64,000 nucleotides of DNA, from NCBI RefSeq assembly GCF_021088345.1, contig NZ_CP088156.1, forward strand, positions 3,162,001-3,226,000, in the 5' to 3' direction. Below, piece after piece: positions 56,763 through 64,000 of the stretch. Each line of letters begins with the position of its first letter. The stretch's first letter is position 1. The notes beneath the pieces are model-generated. The model did not search any database. It was given only the letters and a program-made list of their open reading frames with translations, and was not told where the DNA came from. The position numbers and the translations under genes are program-made. Origin of the DNA: Bradyrhizobium ontarionense (lineage in GTDB: Bacteria; Pseudomonadota; Alphaproteobacteria; Rhizobiales; Xanthobacteraceae).

Positions 56763-57119
56763 TCAAAACCTGGGACCGTGCAGGAAATATCTCCCGGGTC
56801 GGTCGCGCCAGGGAGTCTCCGAAGCGGAGCTCGTGGACTCTCGCGCCTCGGCCCGGGCGTTCGCAGCGAGACGTCCCTGCTTAGCGGCACGGACGCGCCT
56901 GGGCCCGCTACGTGCCGTCGGCTCACTGGTCTTCTTGGCGGTGCTCTTGCTGGCTTGCGTCTGCTTCCACCAGGATTCGAACTCGTTCTGCAGCCGCGGC
57001 TCCCGCGCGAAAGCGCGCCCATCCGCGAGCACGAAGACGGAGATGGCGAGAGTGACAATCACGCGCAGGCTGATGGGCCGGGCGGAATTGCGGCGACGAT
57101 GGTCGATAGCTTGAGGCAC
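56763..57119 (-). CDS. possible small exported basic protein
   Basis: 118 residues from a GTG at 57119. It has a signal-like segment (LRVIVTLAISVFVLADGRAFA) followed by EPRLQNEFESWWKQTQAS and a Lys/Arg/Ser-rich tail. The only candidate gene in the gap between lanM and the outer-membrane protein gene. The ribosome binding site is weak and no family is recognised, so this is uncertain. Confidence 0.4.
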   Translation of the reverse strand: MPQAIDHRRRNSARPISLRVIVTLAISVFVLADGRAFAREPRLQNEFESWWKQTQASKSTAKKTSEPTARSGPRRVRAAKQGRLAANARAEARESTSSASETPWRDRPGRYFLHGPRF

Positions 57120-57446
57120 TGCGCGTCCGATCTCTGGCTATCCGGCTCTCGGCGGCGGATGTTGCAACGCGGATTTTCCATCGCTCTGTGACGTCAATGT
57201 GTTTGCAACGCGCCACATTCATCGCCGTGCTGAGATTCATTTGCGAGTCGGCCGCCATATTGTCCCGGTCAAAATGTCCCGTTCGGCTTGCCAAAACATC
57301 CCTATTCCCACTGATACAGATGCGGACACGGCAAATGGGGCAAGACGCAACTGATCGTTTCCCGATCGCGTCACCTTTCAGCCGAGACCGCCGCATGTTT
57401 TCGCCGCGCGCACTCGTTAGCTCATTTGCTGAGGGAGTGCGGGGAC

Positions 57447-58343
57447 ATGCAGCCGGACGACGTCGCAAGACGACAACAAAAACGATCGCGATGGTGCATG
57501 GTCGGCGGTGTCCTCCTGCTGGCGCCGTTCGGCGCAGCCGCTGAGGAAATCCAGGGCAACGACCCGGCATCTCCTGGTCATTTCCAGGTCGAGCAGCGCT
57601 TCGGCTATGTCACGACCTTCAATCCGCAGCAGCAGAACGGTGGCCGCCGCGTCCCCCAGCGGGCGCTCACCGGCGAGACCGAGATCGGCTACTCGCCGAC
57701 CGAATGGTACGAGATCGCACTGACCTCGCCTTACGCCTTAGCGCGCGCCAACGTGCCGATGGCGATGGGCAATGTGATGGACAACGGCGTGCCGGGCTAC
57801 TCATTCCAGTCCGGCGGCGTGACCATTCGCCAGACCTTCATCCAGGGCGACCGGCTCGAGCGCACGGTGTTCGTCGGCCTCGTTTCGCGCACCATCCTGG
57901 CGCCGCAGGGCGGACTCACGCCGGATCTGTGGGTCGCCAACAAGGCCGGGGCGGGTCAGCCGGGTGCACCGCGTTTCGTGCAGGAGGCCACGCCACGGGT
58001 GGCGCAGATGTTCACGCCGATCATCGGCGTCAACCTGCCCAACGACTATCAGCTGATCTTCAACGCCAACATGACCTTCGGCATCGACGGCGCCGGCTCG
58101 GCCTTCGAGCCGTCGATCCGTTTCGTCAAGCGCCTCAGCGACCGCTGGACCGTCGGCATCGAGCATTTCTCCAACCTCGGACCGCTCGGCCACATCCTGC
58201 CCTGGAACCAGCAGATGCAGACGCTCTATGCCGTCGCCGACACGCGCTTCAAGGGCTTCGAGTTCAGCTTCGGCATAGGCTACGGCCTGACCAACGCCTC
58301 GCGCGGCCTCGCGCTCAAGACCAGCATCGGCAAGGATTTCTGA
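57447..58343 (+). CDS. outer-membrane beta-barrel protein, function unknown
   Basis: 298 residues from the ATG at 57447 (MQPDDVARR). A signal peptide (CMVGGVLLLAPFGAAA) is followed by alternating amphipathic strands (FQVEQRFGYVTTFNPQQ, TEIGYSPTEWYEIALTSPY, FEFSFGIGYGLTNASRG). It ends IGKDF with a terminal Phe typical of barrels. No named family recognised. It is 60 bases upstream of a second exported protein gene and near lanM and tonB-exbBD, so it may be part of the same envelope function. Confidence 0.78.
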   Translation: MQPDDVARRQQKRSRWCMVGGVLLLAPFGAAAEEIQGNDPASPGHFQVEQRFGYVTTFNPQQQNGGRRVPQRALTGETEIGYSPTEWYEIALTSPYALARANVPMAMGNVMDNGVPGYSFQSGGVTIRQTFIQGDRLERTVFVGLVSRTILAPQGGLTPDLWVANKAGAGQPGAPRFVQEATPRVAQMFTPIIGVNLPNDYQLIFNANMTFGIDGAGSAFEPSIRFVKRLSDRWTVGIEHFSNLGPLGHILPWNQQMQTLYAVADTRFKGFEFSFGIGYGLTNASRGLALKTSIGKDF

Positions 58344-58402
58344 CCGGCCCGGTTGCAGCCCCCTTCATCTCATCCTCAATCATAAGAACAAGGACACTCG
58401 TC

Positions 58403-58744
58403 ATGCGTCGCCTCGTCACCGCCTGCGCGCTTCTGATCCTGGCCGGCTCTGCCGCCAATGCCGAGGACGGCCCGCGCTTTCTCAACCGCACCGGACAGAC
58501 CATCGTGAAGATGTACCTGGCTGCCGTCGGCACCAAAACCTGGGGTGCGGACCAGTGCAAGAACGACGACGAAGGCGAGGTCGACCACAACGAGCGCATG
58601 ACCCTGGTCGGCGTCAAATCGGGCCGCTACGACATCAAGCTCGCCGACAAGGCCGGCCGCACCTGCGTCGCCAAGAACATCGAGCTCAAGGAAGGCGCGC
58701 AGTTCGTCGTGCGCGACACGGATCTGACCGAATGCTCGAAGTGA
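58403..58744 (+). CDS. small exported protein, function unknown
   Basis: 113 residues with a signal peptide (RRLVTACALLILAGSAANA). The mature domain is beta-rich, with FLNRTGQTIVKMYLAAVGTK, WGADQCKND and GRTCVAKNIEL, and ends DTDLTECSK. Three cysteines are present. It resembles a group of small alphaproteobacterial periplasmic hypotheticals with an N-terminal NRTGQTI-type motif. AAGGA precedes the ATG. Likely co-transcribed with the barrel gene. Confidence 0.75.
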   Translation: MRRLVTACALLILAGSAANAEDGPRFLNRTGQTIVKMYLAAVGTKTWGADQCKNDDEGEVDHNERMTLVGVKSGRYDIKLADKAGRTCVAKNIELKEGAQFVVRDTDLTECSK

Positions 58745-58772
58745 GTTGTAAGTGATGACGTGATGAGGCCGC

Positions 58773-59662
58773 TCAGCGCGGCCTCATATGCAGAGGCACC
58801 GTTCGCGACTCCTGCGCCTGTTTCATGACTGGGGGAAAGCGCGGAAACGGGGCCGCGCGTTCGATGATGGACAGCGCCGCGCGATCCAGTGCCGGTGAGC
58901 CCGAGCTACCGGCGAGCCGGCGCGACACCAGCCGGCCGTTGCGGTCGATGACAATACTCACCATGACTGTGCCGCTCGCACCATTGCCATCGGATGGATA
59001 GGCGACGTAACGGCGGATGTGCGCCACCATCTCGGCATTCCAGCTGGCCTGCCCATCGCGCGCGCCGACGCTGTCCTCGCCCGGATTGGGCGCCGACGCC
59101 ACACGTGAGGGCCGGCTGGCTGGCGCAGCGGCCGGCTTCGGCGCGGGCTTCCTCTCGGCCCTTTCCTTCTCGACCGGCCCGCGTTCGGCGCGCTCGGGCA
59201 CGGCGACCGGCTTCGTCTCCGGCGGTTTGGCCTCAATAGGCTTCGGCGGCGGCGGAGGCGGCAACACCAATTCGTCCGCGCGCGGCGGCTCGGGCGCGAG
59301 CGTGACCTGCGGCACGGGCTCGGGCGACGGCAGCACTTCCGGCACCGGCTGCGGGACGGGCTCGGCCACGGCTTCGCGTGCGACAGGTTCTTCCTTGACC
59401 GGCTCTTCCTTCGGCGGCTCGACCGGCGGGGTCGGCTCGGCCGTCGGCGCGTCTTGCGCTGCAGGGGCCGTTTCGCTCACCACCGCTGGCGTGAACACGA
59501 CGTCGAAGGCCGGCGCTTCCGCGCGCCCCTCTGGCGCCGGACGCAACAACAAATAGCCGACGGCGAGGCCGACATGCAGCCCGGCCACCACCAGCGCGGC
59601 GACCGTCCACAGCGCGCGCTCCCGGCCCTCCTCCGGTTCGAACGGATCGAGCGTCAGCACGC

Positions 59663-59666
<4 letters not shown>
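58773..59666 (-). CDS. tonB: TonB-family energy transducer
   Basis: 297 residues. One N-terminal membrane anchor (VAALVVAGLHVGLAVGYLLL) is followed by a long Pro/Glu/Lys-rich periplasmic spacer (about 60-190) and a C-terminal TonB domain containing GNGASGTVMVSIVIDRNGRL and ALDRAALSIIERAAPFP. It transmits proton-motive energy from ExbB-ExbD to TonB-dependent receptors. It overlaps exbD by four bases and is the last gene of exbB-exbD-tonB. Confidence 0.92.
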
Positions 59667-60088
<422 letters not shown>

Positions 60089-60091
60089 GGC

Positions 60092-60868
<777 letters not shown>

Positions 60869-61226
60869 TGTCGTACTCCCTCGATGGCCCCGTGAGATTG
60901 GTGATCACGATCCCGCCGCTGGCTCGCGTCGCAGACCCTGCGCTTCAGGAGAAAGCGCGCGGCCGGCTTCGATGGCGTCAGATCGTGTCGAGGCCTTGTT
61001 GTTTCGCGTCCTTGGGGCAAAGTCGCGGCGAAGACGGCGACCATCCCGATTTTGAAAGAGTGCCGCCTGTTGTCGCCTGCTTCAAGGCACTTGGCGCTTG
61101 GAATATATCCCATGTAGACCGGGAAGAATTCCCGGATGGAACGGGAATACCCCATCTCCGGCGGGGGTCGGCTGCATTCGGCAAACGCCGATTCCCTCGC
61201 TTCGGGGAACGCGATAACGTCGTCAC
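60869..61226. other. divergent promoter region with palindrome
   Basis: 358 bases between exbB and the TPR gene, no gene seen. CCGGGAA-GAA-TTCCCGG at 61119-61135 is a perfect 7-base dyad and a candidate operator. No Fur, Irr or Zur-like motif was recognised. Confidence 0.45.
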
Positions 61227-62036
61227 ATGCCGTCCGCACCCGAGGACATCGTGCGCCGCGCTGCAGCCAGCTTCAATGCCGGCCGCATCGATGAGGCGCG
61301 TCGGCTGTGCGAGCAGGAGCTTGCGCGCGCCCCCGGCGAGCCGATGTTCAGCCACCTGTTGGCTGCGGTGCTGCTGTCGCGCCAGGAGATCGCCGCGGCG
61401 CGCTTCCACGTCGCGGCGAGCCTGGCGAGGCGCCCCGACAACGCGGCCGCGCAACTCCTCGCCGCGCGCATTTGCCGCGCCGACAAGGACTACGCCGCCG
61501 CCCTCGACCATGTCGATCGTGCGTTGGCGTTGGCGCCGCAGCGCGAAGCCTTCGTGGAGAAGGCGCGCATCCTCGACCAGGCTGGCGATCGCGCCCAGGC
61601 CCGCAACGCCTGGCAGGCGATCCTCAAAGTCGTGCCTGATCATGGCGAAGCCGCCGCGCGGCTCGGCCGGTTCGCGTTCGAGGACGGCGATCTCGCTTGC
61701 GCCGCCTCCTACCTCGAGCAGGCGACGTCGGGCGACGCTCCGGCTTCCGCGTGGTTCGATCTCGGCTTGGTCCGCCAGGATCAGCGCGATTATAGCGGCG
61801 CGGCAACGGCCTACAGGAAGGCACTGGCGCTCAATCCCGATCACGCCGAAAGCGCGCTCAATCTGGGGATCGTATTGCAGGAAAGCGGCGATGCGGACGC
61901 GGCGATGCAATTCTATCAAACGGCCTACCGGCTGCGGCCACAGATGTTCGGCTCGATCGCGATGGCGCTGACGTCCGCCGCGCATGGAAGGCTGTGGCTC
62001 GACGAAGCCGCGTTGCGGCTTGCCTTAACGCGTTGA
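61227..62036 (+). CDS. tetratricopeptide repeat protein
   Basis: 269 residues made almost entirely of TPR/HemY-like helix pairs, for example AASFNAGRIDEARRLCEQEL, DYSGAATAYRKALALNPDHA and SALNLGIVLQESGDADAAMQ. No signal peptide; probably a cytosolic protein-protein interaction scaffold. Its last 12 bases overlap the end of the convergent DUF6065-like gene. Confidence 0.85.
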   Translation: MPSAPEDIVRRAAASFNAGRIDEARRLCEQELARAPGEPMFSHLLAAVLLSRQEIAAARFHVAASLARRPDNAAAQLLAARICRADKDYAAALDHVDRALALAPQREAFVEKARILDQAGDRAQARNAWQAILKVVPDHGEAAARLGRFAFEDGDLACAASYLEQATSGDAPASAWFDLGLVRQDQRDYSGAATAYRKALALNPDHAESALNLGIVLQESGDADAAMQFYQTAYRLRPQMFGSIAMALTSAAHGRLWLDEAALRLALTR

Positions 62037-62738
62037 CCGGCCGCGCCGAGCGCGAAACCGCTTGCGATAGACATTCGGTGCAGCCAGCACCTGTGCAACG
62101 GTCCTGGAATAGGCGATTGCGTGATCCGCGTCGAACGGCTCGAACACGAGTTCCGGCGCCTCGCGCGGCACCGGAAAACATTGCGCGACCGGAGTGCCCT
62201 TCGGCACCACGCCGCAAAAATCGGGCGCGATCCACAGCGCCGGAAAGTTGATGCCGCCGTCGTGGAAACGGTCGGCATCGACGAGACCGGTCACGGTCCG
62301 GAACGGCAGGTCGTCGCGATTGACCGGGTGGGTCGCAAACAGCGACCAGCCCTCAGGACATTCGATGGTCCAGAAGCTGTTGAACTTGATGGCCGCCTGC
62401 CGATCTCGCGCAAACGGGGCGCCCTCGAATTGCGCGGCGACGTGAAAGCTGAGTGGTGCACGGGGATGCCCTGCGGTCGCAGCAGCCGGAACGTCCCAAT
62501 CCCATGAGAACGTTCCACGGCTCACCCTGACGTCGCAAGGCAGCAGGATCATCACGCCATGGGCCATCGCATCGACGAATGGCGGGCACTGCTTGACGGT
62601 ACGAATGTCGCGGCCATGCAGGTCGGAAAATGCCTGCGCCGGCATCCGGCGCAGCCAGTCGGGCAAGGCCGTCCGCGCAGCCACCGGCCGCGGCAGGTGA
62701 TCGATCAGCGCGGGATCGCAGCGAAAGACCATGCGCAT
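62025..62738 (-). CDS. DUF6065-like hypothetical protein
   Basis: 237 residues with motifs RTVKQCPPFVDAMAHGVMIL, FNSFWTIECPEGWSLFATHP and INFPALWIAPDFCGVVPKGT. I assign it tentatively to the DUF6065 family; its function is unknown. It ends in a very basic tail (RKRFRARRGRSTR). The gene overlaps the 3' end of the TPR gene by 12 bases. Confidence 0.7.
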   Translation of the reverse strand: MRMVFRCDPALIDHLPRPVAARTALPDWLRRMPAQAFSDLHGRDIRTVKQCPPFVDAMAHGVMILLPCDVRVSRGTFSWDWDVPAAATAGHPRAPLSFHVAAQFEGAPFARDRQAAIKFNSFWTIECPEGWSLFATHPVNRDDLPFRTVTGLVDADRFHDGGINFPALWIAPDFCGVVPKGTPVAQCFPVPREAPELVFEPFDADHAIAYSRTVAQVLAAPNVYRKRFRARRGRSTR

Positions 62739-62780
62739 GGCGTCTCCTCCGTGACGGCGAGCGAGGTGATGATTGTAGCC

Positions 62781-62897
62781 GTCATTGCGAGCGAAAGCGA
62801 CTTGTCGGCCATAGCCCGGCGGGCGACGGCGGAGGCAATCCCGAATCGTTCTTGTGGCTCGATTGCTTCGTCACGTTGCGCTTCGCAACGGCGACGG
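62781..62897. repeat. degenerate CATTGCGAGG-family repeat
   Basis: Begins GTCATTGCGAGCGAAAGCGA and returns through GGCTCGATTGCTTCGTCACG; a decayed relative of the copies at 10899 and 23155. Confidence 0.5.
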
Positions 62898-62911
62898 AGC
62901 GTGGGAATGCA

Positions 62912-62937
62912 AAAGGCCGGGATTGCTCCCGGCCTTT
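62912..62937 (-). terminator. rho-independent terminator (AAAAGGCCGGG family)
   Basis: AAAGGCCGGG-ATTGCT-CCCGGCCTTT, about 100 bases beyond the substrate-binding protein stop on the minus strand. A short ATGCCCC...GGGGCAT hairpin (62955-62976) lies between the two. The gap 62739-63038 contains no gene. Confidence 0.8.
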
Positions 62938-63038
62938 CGTGTTTCTCCACCGTCATGCCCCACGCAGGCGGGGCATCCTGTCAACACAGCCGTCAGCACC
63001 AGATCCGAGGTGCCACGGTGGAGTTGACGACGCGGACC

Positions 63039-64000
<962 letters not shown>

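Overview
The window is high-GC alphaproteobacterial chromosome. Protein families, mostly non-AUG-tolerant start sites and especially several families of dispersed palindromic intergenic repeats (units reading CGTCATTGCGAGG..., CGTCATTCCGGGG..., CGTCATGCCCGGGC...) look like Bradyrhizobium or a close Nitrobacteraceae relative. That placement is inferred from recognition, not from a search. No rRNA, tRNA, CRISPR array, prophage or plasmid functions were seen; one complete insertion sequence is present.

Layout. 0-8 kb: a DUF1285 gene divergent from a four-gene MoxR / DUF58 / BatA-DUF4159 / membrane-protein operon. 7.9-10.9 kb: a probable zinc-uptake pair (DUF2946 protein and ZnuD-like TonB receptor) behind a perfect Zur-type palindrome. 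11-16.5 kb: GNAT acetyltransferase, then a compact ethanolamine module (eutB, eutC, permease, AraC regulator) with no microcompartment genes. 16.5-23 kb: M20 amidohydrolase, GT2 glycosyltransferase, Nudix, metallophosphoesterase, DUF4170 and an ScfR/RamB-type regulator. 23-26 kb: a cluster of intergenic repeats and a secreted caspase-like protein with a small two-helix membrane protein. 26-28 kb: ATC-hydrolase family gene divergent from a LysR regulator that has lost most of its effector domain. 28-32 kb: opgG-opgH (periplasmic glucan synthesis), with pgm and an MltB-type lytic transglycosylase nearby at 35.7-38.8 kb. 39-44.6 kb: a complete ribose-type ABC importer with a D-cysteine desulfhydrase/ACC-deaminase-like PLP enzyme. 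44.8-47.2 kb: DUF1993, Old Yellow Enzyme and a conserved hypothetical. 47.6-48.9 kb: an IS4-family element with 17-bp perfect terminal inverted repeats and an 11-bp target duplication, inserted into a palindromic repeat.

The most interesting region is 49-61 kb. The small exported EF-hand protein at 56186-56581 has the hallmarks of lanmodulin, the periplasmic lanthanide-binding protein: four DxDxDG loops separated by only 12-13 residues, and proline at loop position 2 in three of four. It lies beside a TonB-dependent receptor (candidate LutH-type lanthanide receptor), an orphan NarL-type response regulator divergent from that receptor, an outer-membrane barrel protein, a small exported protein and a dedicated tonB-exbD-exbB operon. 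I read this as a rare-earth-element uptake and handling island, with a possible regulator not described for known lut loci as far as I know. The window closes with a TPR protein, a DUF6065-like protein and the 3' part of a sugar/glycerol ABC substrate-binding protein.
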